A DNA stretch of 47,713 nt from an uncultured Algibacter sp. GTDB lineage: Bacteria > Bacteroidota > Bacteroidia > Flavobacteriales > Flavobacteriaceae. Shown here piece by piece: positions 31,969 to 40,529 of the stretch. The notes beneath the pieces were generated by a model, which had not been told where the DNA came from, made no database searches, and saw only the letters and a program-made list of their open reading frames with translations. Numbering within the stretch: position 1 is the first letter of the stretch; each line of letters starts with the position of its first letter. Made by a program: the position numbers and the translations under genes. The stretch covers positions 71,309-119,021 of the forward strand of contig CANMZT010000014.1 in assembly GCA_947502405.1 (NCBI GenBank), given 5' to 3'.

Positions 31969-32013
31969 GATTTTATTAGAATAAAGAAGTTAGAATAGAG
32001 AGTCAAGACTTGT

Positions 32014-32373
32014 TTATAGTTTATTTTGAAAACCCATAGTCATTTTTTGAAACTCTGCTATTTTTTCTTCTAGTTTATTTAATTGTTCTTTTGTTATATA
32101 TTTTCTTTTATGAGCTATTATTAGTTGTGTTTCTAACTCGAAAGAAGACCCAAGAGAAATATCAAGAAAATGAGAAAAAGATTTATCTGTTCTAGATGAA
32201 CCTTCTGCAACATTACTAGGAATAGAAATTGAACACCTACTAATCTGAGAAATTAAACCAAATCTTTCCTCAGATGGAAAAACTTTCAAAATTTCAAAAA
32301 CATCATCAACAATTTCAATCCCCAAACTCCAAATCTTTAGATTTTTATAATTATGTCTTTTCCTAGCACTCAT
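32014..32373 (-). CDS. Four-helix-bundle protein (S23/IVS family)
   Basis: A 119-residue basic protein: HNYKNLKIWSLGIEIVDDVF, FPSEERFGLISQISRCSISIPSNVAEGSSR, FSHFLDISLGSSFELETQLIIA, then a C-terminal Lys-rich helix. This is the pentameric four-helix-bundle family first seen as proteins encoded in 23S rRNA intervening sequences and related to Avd of diversity-generating retroelements. No rRNA, reverse transcriptase or variable repeat is nearby, so it is a free-standing copy. It sits between the genes for two consecutive tyrosine-degradation enzymes, flanked by degenerate AGAA/CTAG-rich spacers. Function is unknown. Nucleic-acid binding is the usual suggestion. Confidence 0.92.
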   Translation of the reverse strand: MSARKRHNYKNLKIWSLGIEIVDDVFEILKVFPSEERFGLISQISRCSISIPSNVAEGSSRTDKSFSHFLDISLGSSFELETQLIIAHKRKYITKEQLNKLEEKIAEFQKMTMGFQNKL

Positions 32374-32408
32374 ATCTCTTTTCTAGCTTCTAGTTTCTCT
32401 TCTCTTTT
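32374..32408 (-). repeat. Degenerate GAGA/CTAGAA spacer repeat
   Basis: Read on the minus strand, the spacer before the four-helix gene is AGAGAAGAGAAACTAGAAGC followed by TAGAAAAGAGAT, a degenerate purine-rich tandem repeat ending at the ATG. A similar AGAA-rich stretch lies on the other side of the gene (31978-32005). Confidence 0.55.
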
Positions 32409-33566
32409 TTACTCTAACCAAGATTTATGATAACTATCATCGGCTATTTTCATAGCGTCTTCTGTTACCATTAATGGTTTAAAGGTATCTACCATAACGG
32501 CAAGTTCTTCGGTTTTTGTTTTGCCTATACTGCGCTCGGTAGCACCTGGATGTGGCCCGTGCGGAATACCTGCTGGATGTAACGAAATATGTCCTGCTTC
32601 AATATCATTTCTACTCATAAAATCGCCATCTACATAATATAAAACCTCATCACTATCAATATTGCTATGGTTGTATGGTGCTGGAATAGATTGTGGGTGG
32701 TAATCGTAAAGTCGAGGTACAAAACTACAAACCACAAAGGCATCAGTCTCGAAAGTTTGATGTACTGGTGGCGGTTGATGAATTCTACCTGTTATGGGTT
32801 CAAAATCATGAATTGAAAATGCATAGGGGTAGTTATAACCATCATACCCAATCACATCAAAAGGATGCGATGCATATACCATTTCTATGATATCATCCTG
32901 CTTTTTAACCTTGATCAAAAAGTCTCCGGATTCATTATAAGTTTCTAACTCTTCAGGTCTGCGAATGTCGCGTTCGCAAAATGGTGAATGTTCTAACAAC
33001 TGCCCAAACCAATTTCTGTATCGTTTTGGTGTGTAAATGGGTCTGCGAGATTCAACTATAAAAAGTCTGTTGTCTTCCGTATCAAAATCTATTTTGTAGA
33101 TAATTCCTCTCGGAATCAAGAGGTAATCGCCATATTTAAAATCGAGATTCCCTAACATGGTTCTTAATTTCCCTGTACCTTTATGAACGAAAATCAATTC
33201 ATCTGCATCGGTATTCTTATAAAAATAGTCTCTTGTAGATTGTTTTGGAGCTGCTAAAATAATGGCACAATCGCTATTAATTAAAACCGTTTTTCTGCTT
33301 TCTAAAAAATCGTTTTCTGGTTTTACTTGAAACCCTTTTAAACGATATGATTTTATATTATTGGCTTTTGCAATTTTTGGCGCTACACTGTATTGGTTTT
33401 TTATTTCCTTAACCTGAGTAGGACGTTGTTCGTGATAACTGTTTGTTGACATGCCATCAAACCCAATAGTTCCAAATAATTGTTCGTAATACAAACTACC
33501 ATCTGGTTTCCTGAATTGAATGTGTCGTTTATGCGGAATATTTCCTAATTTATGATAAAAAGGCAT
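32409..33566 (-). CDS. hmgA: Homogentisate 1,2-dioxygenase
   Basis: A 385-residue enzyme that opens the ring of homogentisate to maleylacetoacetate. The C-terminal cupin has the iron ligands in YNHSNIDSDEVLYYVDGDF and in GHISLHPAGIPHGPHPG, with IHQPPPVHQTFET before them. Bacterial homologues of this shorter type (about 385 residues instead of about 430) are common in Bacteroidota. It acts directly after HppD. The next enzymes (maleylacetoacetate isomerase, fumarylacetoacetase) are not in the window. Confidence 0.96.
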   Translation of the reverse strand: MPFYHKLGNIPHKRHIQFRKPDGSLYYEQLFGTIGFDGMSTNSYHEQRPTQVKEIKNQYSVAPKIAKANNIKSYRLKGFQVKPENDFLESRKTVLINSDCAIILAAPKQSTRDYFYKNTDADELIFVHKGTGKLRTMLGNLDFKYGDYLLIPRGIIYKIDFDTEDNRLFIVESRRPIYTPKRYRNWFGQLLEHSPFCERDIRRPEELETYNESGDFLIKVKKQDDIIEMVYASHPFDVIGYDGYNYPYAFSIHDFEPITGRIHQPPPVHQTFETDAFVVCSFVPRLYDYHPQSIPAPYNHSNIDSDEVLYYVDGDFMSRNDIEAGHISLHPAGIPHGPHPGATERSIGKTKTEELAVMVDTFKPLMVTEDAMKIADDSYHKSWLE

Positions 33567-33601
33567 ACTTTGAAATTTTAAAATGACTAATTAAACGCTA
33601 T

Positions 33602-33618
33602 CTTGATTCTGAATCAAG
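33602..33618. promoter_or_regulatory. Palindrome CTTGATTC-T-GAATCAAG upstream of hmgA
   Basis: Perfect 8-base arms with a 1-base centre lie 36 bases before the hmgA start codon. No good -7 box was found in the 237-base gap to the patatin gene, so this may be an operator of a regulated promoter for the tyrosine-degradation genes. Confidence 0.5.
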
Positions 33619-33803
33619 GTGCTAAAAAACTCGTATTTATAAAGATACAAAAAGTATGCTCACTCAGGATTTCTCTTGATGAGGTAGTGAAGATGTGCTA
33701 ATAAGTCTTTCCAAAAAGGCTTCATAGTTTCACAAATATCGTGAAAATTCTTGAGAAAATAAGATCTGTAAATTCCCCCTCTAGGAAATGGTAAATAACA
33801 TGA

Positions 33804-36044
33804 TTAAAACCAAAATCCTACATTAAAAAATAATGTACCTTCTCTTTGCTCTGGTGAGTAGCTATATTTTGCCTGTACAGGCCCTAAAAAGGTCTCTACA
33901 GCATAGCCAAGAGCATAACCTCTGTAATCAGGAAGTGTAAACCACTCTCCGGTATCAAAAATATCATCATCAACATTAGCCCAATTACCCTCCAATGTGA
34001 TGTGATGATTTTTAATGAGCTCAAAATCGCCAATAATAGATGCTTTTACATAACTATTCCCAGATAATGAGATGAAATCGTAGCCTAAAAAGGGTATGAA
34101 ATTATTAATAAAATTGTTACCATACCCTCCAAGAGCAAAATCAAGAGACCTGTTAGATTTATCTCCAAATTTAAACCCACCACTGGTTTGTAAGTTTAAT
34201 GCTAATTTATCTGAGATACTAAATGCATAACCTATATCAGCCTTGGCAATAGAAAACTCTTCAAAATCCTCAACAATACCCGAGGCATTGAAATAAATAT
34301 TTAAATCACCATTAAAGTAAACTCCTTTTTTAGGAAAGTACTTATTATCATAGGTATCAAGTTTTAAATTCCCAAAGAGACTAAAATAGTCTGTGCTCTC
34401 CAATAAAAAGTCATCATTAGGGTTATTTCCAGAAAGCGTTTCAGAATCAATTTCTAAACGTTTATGCTCTATACCTGCACTCAAGGAAAAGTCTCGCCTA
34501 AATAAAGTTTGTAAATAAAATTGATTTGTTTGATCTCTTAATTTAACATCTATTTTGTTTAAACCCATGTTTGAGACCATATCCGCGTCAAGAAATAATC
34601 TGGCATTAATGTTTTTATGAAATTGATTATATCTTGATCTTAGACCTATACTCCAATAAAATCCTTTATCTATTAAATAATCAAAATTATATCTCACATT
34701 ATCACCAAGAATTACATCTAAAGACGCTATATCATTTTTAAAAAATAAACGTTTTTTAGTTAGATTCACAAGCGCTGCACTTTTGTATAAATCATCGTAA
34801 TGCAATCCTAGTTTAAAAAAGGTGTTTACATCTGATTCTTTTACTCTAGCCACTAAATCATAACCTATTTTGTTTTGACTATCCTTTAATTCAAACTCAA
34901 AAGCATCAAAATTATTTGTTGCTACTAGGTTATTTATTCCTTTGGTAAAATCTTGATAGCTTACACTCTCATTATTTTTAATTTTTAGTTTACCTAATAC
35001 ATAAGCTCTTGTGTAATTTTTTAAACCCTTAATCTTAACTTTGTTTATAGTAAGACTATCTATTTGATTCAGTTTAACTTTCTGATTTACGTTAGGCGAA
35101 TACAATGCTACTTCTCGCAACGTATTTAATTTTGCCATAGCAGCGTCTCTTCCCGAATTAATTATTTGGTTACCTTGACTAAAAGACACTACATTAAAAT
35201 CTTTAATATTAGGTTTGATATAAATATCGGTTTTTTTAACCTTAGTCTTCATATCATTAATTGTTCTAAAATTATTAATTTGAATAAGTACCTCTGGTGC
35301 CGATGTTAATTCCTCACGAGATGCTAATCCATCTTGAACATCAACCCCAATTATAATATCCATACCCTTAGCGCGTAATTCATCAACGGGGTAATTATTC
35401 ACCACACCACCATCAATAAGAATTTCTCCATTAATTGTTACAGGTTGAAATAGAGAAGGTAACGCACCACTTGCCATAATGGATTGCGTTAAATTTCCTT
35501 TATCTAAAACCACTTGTTTTCCGTTTTCAATATTTGTAGCTATACAGAAAAAGGGAATGGGTAGCTTGCTAAAATCATTAATAGTATTAACATGAATAAG
35601 TAATTTTAAAAGCAAGCTATATGTATTATGCCCTCTTGAAAGTGCTGAAGGTAATTTGATTTTAAAATTATTAAATGGCAATTTCACTGCATACTTCTCC
35701 ATATCATCACGTTCGCTAAACGCTGTAGATGAGCGCGGTAAATCATCATTAATGATAGTATCAAAATTTACTTTTTGAAAAATAGAATCCAGTTGTTTTC
35801 CTGAATATCCTGAAGCATACAAAGCTCCAATTATAGAACCCATACTGGTTCCAGCAACATAATCAACTTTTACTCCTAAACTATCAATTACTTTTAAAAC
35901 ACCAATATGCGCTAAACCTTTAGCACCACCACCACTTAACACTAAACCTACTTTTGGTTTTGTGTTTTCAGTTACTTCATTTTGCGCTTTCGCGGAAAGT
36001 GAAGCGATTAGGAATAGGGTTAATATTATTGGTTTTATATTCAA
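33804..36044 (-). CDS. Patatin-like phospholipase with outer-membrane beta-barrel
   Basis: A 746-residue protein. Signal peptide (MNIKPIILTLFLIASLSAKAQ), then a patatin domain (about 30-230) with the oxyanion loop SGGGAKG at 37-43, the nucleophile Ser67 in GTSMGS and the catalytic Asp211 in LIDGGVVNNYP. A POTRA-like segment follows (about 310-390: INKVKIKGLKNYTRAYVLGKLKI), then a C-terminal barrel (about 400-746) ending GTLFFNVGFWF. The layout equals type Vd (PlpD-like) proteins, with a lipase carried on a BamA/Omp85-like barrel. Substrates are probably phospholipids. It lies 84 bases downstream of uvrC. Confidence 0.95.
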   Translation of the reverse strand: MNIKPIILTLFLIASLSAKAQNEVTENTKPKVGLVLSGGGAKGLAHIGVLKVIDSLGVKVDYVAGTSMGSIIGALYASGYSGKQLDSIFQKVNFDTIINDDLPRSSTAFSERDDMEKYAVKLPFNNFKIKLPSALSRGHNTYSLLLKLLIHVNTINDFSKLPIPFFCIATNIENGKQVVLDKGNLTQSIMASGALPSLFQPVTINGEILIDGGVVNNYPVDELRAKGMDIIIGVDVQDGLASREELTSAPEVLIQINNFRTINDMKTKVKKTDIYIKPNIKDFNVVSFSQGNQIINSGRDAAMAKLNTLREVALYSPNVNQKVKLNQIDSLTINKVKIKGLKNYTRAYVLGKLKIKNNESVSYQDFTKGINNLVATNNFDAFEFELKDSQNKIGYDLVARVKESDVNTFFKLGLHYDDLYKSAALVNLTKKRLFFKNDIASLDVILGDNVRYNFDYLIDKGFYWSIGLRSRYNQFHKNINARLFLDADMVSNMGLNKIDVKLRDQTNQFYLQTLFRRDFSLSAGIEHKRLEIDSETLSGNNPNDDFLLESTDYFSLFGNLKLDTYDNKYFPKKGVYFNGDLNIYFNASGIVEDFEEFSIAKADIGYAFSISDKLALNLQTSGGFKFGDKSNRSLDFALGGYGNNFINNFIPFLGYDFISLSGNSYVKASIIGDFELIKNHHITLEGNWANVDDDIFDTGEWFTLPDYRGYALGYAVETFLGPVQAKYSYSPEQREGTLFFNVGFWF

Positions 36045-36128
36045 GTTTAATTATTGGTTTTTTTATTGATTATTTTAATAATTCTGGTTTATCTCTTAAT
36101 TCAAAAATTTCCGCCATTAACACTTCAT

Positions 36129-37922
36129 TCACTTCCCATGATAATAATTATAAACCTTTTCAGCACGTGATACACCAACAACCGCCTCCAATTCATCTAA
36201 CTTAGCGTTAGCTACTCGTTTTGCTGATTTAAAATGCCTTAGCAATTCCACAACTGTTTTTTCGCCAACGCCATTTATGGTTTCTAGCTCTGTGTTTAAC
36301 GCTGTTTTACTACGTTTATTTCTATGATGTTCGATTCCGAAACGGTGGGCTTCGTTTCGTAACTGTTGAATAATTTTTAGGGTCTCGCTTTTCTTATCTA
36401 AATATAAGGGAATTGGATCGTTTGGGTAAAATAATTCTTCCAAACGTTTAGCAATTCCGATAATGGCAATTTTTCCTCTTAAATTCAACGCATCTAAACT
36501 TTTTAATGCGGAAGATAGTTGTCCTTTACCACCATCTATAATAATAAGTTGTGGTAAGGGTTGCTCTTCTTCAACCAAACGTTTGTAACGTCTGTAAACC
36601 ACTTCCTCCATAGATGCAAAATCATCTGGTCCTTCAACGGTTTTTATATTAAAATGACGATAATCTTTCTTACTTGGCTTTCCATTTTTAAACACTACAC
36701 AAGCAGCTACAGGATGTGTCCCTTGAATGTTTGAATTATCAAAACACTCAATATGTCTGGGTTCTTCAGACAAACGTAAATCGGCTTTCATTTGTGCCAT
36801 AATTCTATTGGCATGCCTATCGGGATCTACAATTTTCATTTGCTTAAAACGCTCCATTCTAAAATATTTAGCGTTTCTAAGTGATAAATCTAATATGTGC
36901 TTTTTATCGCCTAATTTCGGGATAGTCACTTTTACGTTTTCACCCAAATCCACTTCAAAAGGCACATAAATCTCTTTAGAATTAGAGGTGAACCGTTGTC
37001 TAATTTCTGTAATAGCCAATTCTAAAAGTTCCTTATCAGTTTCATCAAGTTTTTTCTTAATCTCTAAGGTATGTGAACGTATAATTGAACCATAAGACAA
37101 TTGTAAAAAGTTAATATATCCATAACTCTCATCACTCATAATAGAAAACACATCTACATTGCTAATTTTAGGGTTAACAATGGTAGATTTTGCTTGGTAA
37201 TTTTCTAAAACCTCAACTTTCTCTTTTATTTTTTGAGCTTCTTCAAACTGCATATTTTCAGCCAACTGATGCATTTGCTTTTTAAATTGCTGCATCGAAT
37301 CTTTAAAATTTCCTTTTAAAATCTCTTTGATGGCTTTAATATTTTTGTTGTATTCAGCTTCGGTTTCTAAACCTTCACAGGCACCTTTGCAGTTTCCTAA
37401 ATGATATTCTAAACAGACTTTATATTTTCCAGCGTCTACTTTTTCTTCAGACAAATTATAATTACAAGTCCGCAAACTGTACAAACCTTTTATTAATTCT
37501 AGTAAAGTATATACGGTTTTTACACTCGTATAGGGTCCAAAGTATTCTCCACTTCCTTTAAATACTCTACGCGTAGAAAACACTCTGGGGAAACGTTCCT
37601 TTTTTATACAAATCCATGGATACGATTTGTCATCTTTAAGCAAGACATTATAACGTGGTTTGTGCTTTTTTATTAAGTTGTTTTCTAGTAAAAGCGCATC
37701 GGTTTCGGTTTCAACAACAATATGTTTAATCTTAGCAATTTTTTTTACCAATACGCGTGTTTTTCCATTTTCATGGGTTTTGGTAAAATAAGAACTAACT
37801 CGTTTTTTTAAGTTTTTTGCTTTACCAACATAGATAATTGTCCCTTCTTTATCGAAATATTGATAAACTCCAGGTTGATTTGGTAAGGTTTTTAATTGTA
37901 TCTCTAAATCGGGGGTATCCAT
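36129..37922 (-). CDS. uvrC: Excinuclease ABC subunit UvrC
   Basis: 597 residues starting at ATG 37922 (MDTPDLEIQLKTLPNQPGVY). A longer open frame runs 69 codons further up into the rimK gene but the extra part has no UvrC character. Domains: GIY-YIG nuclease (PGVYQYFD, IIYVGKAKNLKKRVSSYF), Cys cluster (CNYNL, CLEYHLGNCKGAC), UVR motif (LAENMQFEEAQKIKEKVEVL), RNase H-like nuclease (ECFDNSNIQG, IIDGGKGQLSSA) and C-terminal HhH (INGVGEKTVVELLRHF). It makes both incisions in nucleotide excision repair. Confidence 0.98.
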   Translation of the reverse strand: MDTPDLEIQLKTLPNQPGVYQYFDKEGTIIYVGKAKNLKKRVSSYFTKTHENGKTRVLVKKIAKIKHIVVETETDALLLENNLIKKHKPRYNVLLKDDKSYPWICIKKERFPRVFSTRRVFKGSGEYFGPYTSVKTVYTLLELIKGLYSLRTCNYNLSEEKVDAGKYKVCLEYHLGNCKGACEGLETEAEYNKNIKAIKEILKGNFKDSMQQFKKQMHQLAENMQFEEAQKIKEKVEVLENYQAKSTIVNPKISNVDVFSIMSDESYGYINFLQLSYGSIIRSHTLEIKKKLDETDKELLELAITEIRQRFTSNSKEIYVPFEVDLGENVKVTIPKLGDKKHILDLSLRNAKYFRMERFKQMKIVDPDRHANRIMAQMKADLRLSEEPRHIECFDNSNIQGTHPVAACVVFKNGKPSKKDYRHFNIKTVEGPDDFASMEEVVYRRYKRLVEEEQPLPQLIIIDGGKGQLSSALKSLDALNLRGKIAIIGIAKRLEELFYPNDPIPLYLDKKSETLKIIQQLRNEAHRFGIEHHRNKRSKTALNTELETINGVGEKTVVELLRHFKSAKRVANAKLDELEAVVGVSRAEKVYNYYHGK

Positions 37923-38010
37923 GCCATGTAAAGGTATATTAAATTCTAGATAATGTGAAAATTCGTCTCTCTTTTTTAGTATATTGCATAGAAAGGCTAA
38001 ACCGCTTTTA

Positions 38011-38886
38011 ATGAATATAGTTATACTCTCCAGAAATCCTAATTTATACTCTACCGAACGTTTAGTTGAAGAAGGTGAAAGAAAAGGCCATAAAGTTGAA
38101 GTGATAGATCCGCTTAAATGCGACATCATTATTGAAAAAGAAAAGCCTACTATTTATTACAAAGACCGATATTTGGATTATGTTGATGCCATCATTCCTA
38201 GAATTGGAGCTTCTGTTACTTTTTATGGATGCGCCGTTGTAAGACAGTTTGAAATGATGGGTGTTTTTACCATTGTTACTTCAGACGCTATTCAACGTTC
38301 AAGAGATAAACTCCGGAGTTTACAACGCTTAAGTAAGGCTGGAATTGGTATGCCTAAAACCGTTTTTACAAATTACTCAAGGGATGTTGAAGAAGTTATT
38401 GAGCATGTTGGCGGAACCCCAGTAATTATTAAACTTTTAGAAGGCACACAGGGTTTAGGGGTTGTTTTAGCTGAAACTAAGAATGCTGCTGAATCAGTTT
38501 TAGAGGCTTTTAATGGGTTGCAAGCTCGTGTAATTGTTCAAGAATATATAAAAGAAGCTGGTGGAGCAGATTTACGAGCTTTGGTAGTAGACGGACAAGT
38601 GGTTGGCGCCATGAAACGTCAAGGAAAAGCAGGTGAATTTCGTTCTAATTTACATCGTGGTGGTACAGCAAATATCATCAAATTGAATCACGACGAGCTA
38701 AAGTTAGCAATGAATGCTTCAAGAGCACTAAAATTACCTGTATGTGGCGTTGATATGTTGCAATCTTCACGAGGCCCCTTGCTATTAGAAGTTAATTCTA
38801 CCCCAGGATTAGAAGGTATTGAAACCGCTACCGGACGCAATATTGCCAAAGCCATAATACGTTTTATTGAAAAAAACAGACGATAA
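38011..38886 (+). CDS. rimK: RimK-type ATP-grasp ligase
   Basis: A 291-residue ATP-grasp enzyme starting at ATG 38011 ([15 protein letters not shown]). An in-frame TTG lies 27 bases earlier. ATP-grasp motifs are [37 protein letters not shown] and [15 protein letters not shown]. In E. coli, RimK adds glutamates to the C-terminus of ribosomal protein S6. It is divergent from uvrC with an 88-base gap. The AstE-like gene begins on the base after the stop codon, which suggests strict co-expression. Confidence 0.96.
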   Translation: MNIVILSRNPNLYSTERLVEEGERKGHKVEVIDPLKCDIIIEKEKPTIYYKDRYLDYVDAIIPRIGASVTFYGCAVVRQFEMMGVFTIVTSDAIQRSRDKLRSLQRLSKAGIGMPKTVFTNYSRDVEEVIEHVGGTPVIIKLLEGTQGLGVVLAETKNAAESVLEAFNGLQARVIVQEYIKEAGGADLRALVVDGQVVGAMKRQGKAGEFRSNLHRGGTANIIKLNHDELKLAMNASRALKLPVCGVDMLQSSRGPLLLEVNSTPGLEGIETATGRNIAKAIIRFIEKNRR

Positions 38887-39861
38887 ATGACGCAGATTAA
38901 TAATGGAACTTTAACCATACTTGGTGAAACAATTGAACTTGGTGAAAGTAGAGAAGTAAACTTTGATGTCGCTAATTTGCATACCTCTACTCCTGTAAAT
39001 GTACCTGTAATTGTAGAACGCTCTAAAAAACCCGGGCCAACCGTTTTATTTACAGCTGGTATTCATGGTGATGAAGTTAATGGTGTTGAAATTGTTAGAC
39101 AACTTATTGCCAAAGGCATAAACAAACCCAAATGTGGCACTATTATTTGTATGCCTGTAATTAATATTTTTGGATTTATAAATTTGAAGCGTGAATTTCC
39201 AGATGGACGTGATTTAAATCGTGTATTTCCGGGAAGTCCTGCTGGCTCTTTGGCTGCACGTGTAGCCTATAAATTAATTCATGAGGTTGTACCACATGTA
39301 GATTTAATTGTCGATTTTCATACGGGTGGTTCAGACCGGTTTAATGCGCCTCAACTAAGATATGCCAAAGAAAACAAAGAGCTAAATGATTTAGCAAAGG
39401 TGTTTGGAGCCCCATTTGTTTTGTACTCTAAAAATTTATCAAAATCCTTTAGAACTACATGCTATAAACTTGGAAAGCCTCTATTGCTTTTTGAAGGCGG
39501 AAAGTCTTTTCATATTGATGATGTGGTTACTAATTCTGGAGTAAATGGCTCTAAACGTATTTTAAAACATTTAGGCATGTTAAAAACTGTTTTTAAAGCC
39601 TCAAAACCCAAAAAAGCTTGTGTGTTTATAGATAAAAGCAAATGGCAACGCGCTAAATATTCTGGTATGTTTAAAGCTTCCGTGAAATTTGGAGCTCATG
39701 TTGAAAAGGACGATTTAATTGGCAATATTACCGACCCTTACGGTAAGTTTAACTATTTTGTTAGGGCTTTAAATAGTGGTTACATTATAAATGTAAACGA
39801 ATCGCCAATTGTTTACCAAGGTGATGCGTTGTTTCATATTTCTACTGAACTTAAAAAGTAG
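38887..39861 (+). CDS. Succinylglutamate desuccinylase/aspartoacylase family protein
   Basis: A 324-residue zinc carboxypeptidase-like (M14) hydrolase. Metal ligands are seen in TAGIHGDEVNGVEI (His60, Glu63) and in IVDFHTGGSDRF (third ligand). LFEGGKSFHI and the C-terminal biotinyl-like barrel (FKASVKFGAHVEKDDLIGNITDPYG) are typical of this family. The start codon follows the rimK stop codon without any gap (TAAATG). A hydrolase of amide or peptide bonds beside a glutamate ligase suggests that it trims or reverses the RimK modification, but this is inference. Small-molecule deacylation is also possible. Confidence 0.92.
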   Translation: MTQINNGTLTILGETIELGESREVNFDVANLHTSTPVNVPVIVERSKKPGPTVLFTAGIHGDEVNGVEIVRQLIAKGINKPKCGTIICMPVINIFGFINLKREFPDGRDLNRVFPGSPAGSLAARVAYKLIHEVVPHVDLIVDFHTGGSDRFNAPQLRYAKENKELNDLAKVFGAPFVLYSKNLSKSFRTTCYKLGKPLLLFEGGKSFHIDDVVTNSGVNGSKRILKHLGMLKTVFKASKPKKACVFIDKSKWQRAKYSGMFKASVKFGAHVEKDDLIGNITDPYGKFNYFVRALNSGYIINVNESPIVYQGDALFHISTELKK

Positions 39862-39865
39862 AATT

Positions 39866-40432
39866 ATGACTAAAAATGAACTGCGTGAAAAATATAAAGG
39901 GTTGCGAAACAATTTATCTTCTGATGCTCTAGAAGATTTAAGTTTAGCCATTTCAAATCAGCTCTTAAAACTACCTATTTGGGACTATTCTTTTTACCAT
40001 ATTTTTCTTCCTATTGAAGAACAAAAAGAAGTAAACACAGAATATATTTTGAATATTCTATCAGGTAAAGACAAAAATATTCTTATTTCTAAAAGTGATT
40101 TTAAAACTGGTAATATGACTCATTTTCTTTTAACTGATAGTACGGTTATAAAGAAAAACGCTTATAATATTCCAGAACCTGTTGATGGTATAGAAATTTC
40201 AAACGATAAAATTGAAGTTGTATTTATTCCGCTTTTAGCGTTTGATAAAACTGGGAATAGAGTTGGATATGGCAAAGGATTTTACGATAAATTTTTAAGC
40301 AATTGTAAACCTGGAACTTTGAAAATCGGATTATCCTTTTTTGAAGCAGAAAATGAAATTAGTGATGTTTTTGATGGTGATATTGGATTGGATTATTGTG
40401 TGACTCCATTAACAATATTTTCGATAAAATGA
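39866..40432 (+). CDS. 5-formyltetrahydrofolate cyclo-ligase
   Basis: 188 residues from ATG 39866, 4 bases after the preceding stop codon. A frame extending upstream overlaps that gene and is rejected. Conserved parts are the Lys/Arg-rich N-terminus (MTKNELREKYKGLRNNLS), HIFLPIEEQKEVNTEYIL, the phosphate- and folate-binding GNRVGYGKGFYDKFL and the C-terminal GLDYCVTP. It uses ATP to turn 5-formyl-THF into 5,10-methenyl-THF (also named fau or ygfA). Confidence 0.95.
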   Translation: MTKNELREKYKGLRNNLSSDALEDLSLAISNQLLKLPIWDYSFYHIFLPIEEQKEVNTEYILNILSGKDKNILISKSDFKTGNMTHFLLTDSTVIKKNAYNIPEPVDGIEISNDKIEVVFIPLLAFDKTGNRVGYGKGFYDKFLSNCKPGTLKIGLSFFEAENEISDVFDGDIGLDYCVTPLTIFSIK

Positions 40433-40529
40433 TGCATTTCATCGATTAAATGTAAAATTATTTCTTACTTATGTTAATTTTATGTTATGTTTACAAGAAT
40501 TATTGTCAAACCATCATACTTAACAGACA

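Noticed and set aside
37923-38129. N-terminal extension of 69 codons on uvrC
   Set aside because: The sequence lies in the promoter region and inside the divergent rimK gene, has no UvrC features, and the conserved start MDTPDLEIQLKTLPNQPG fits ATG 37922.
39809-39865. Upstream extension of the formyl-THF cyclo-ligase
   Set aside because: It overlaps the end of the AstE-like gene in another frame and has no family similarity. ATG 39866 begins the conserved N-terminus.
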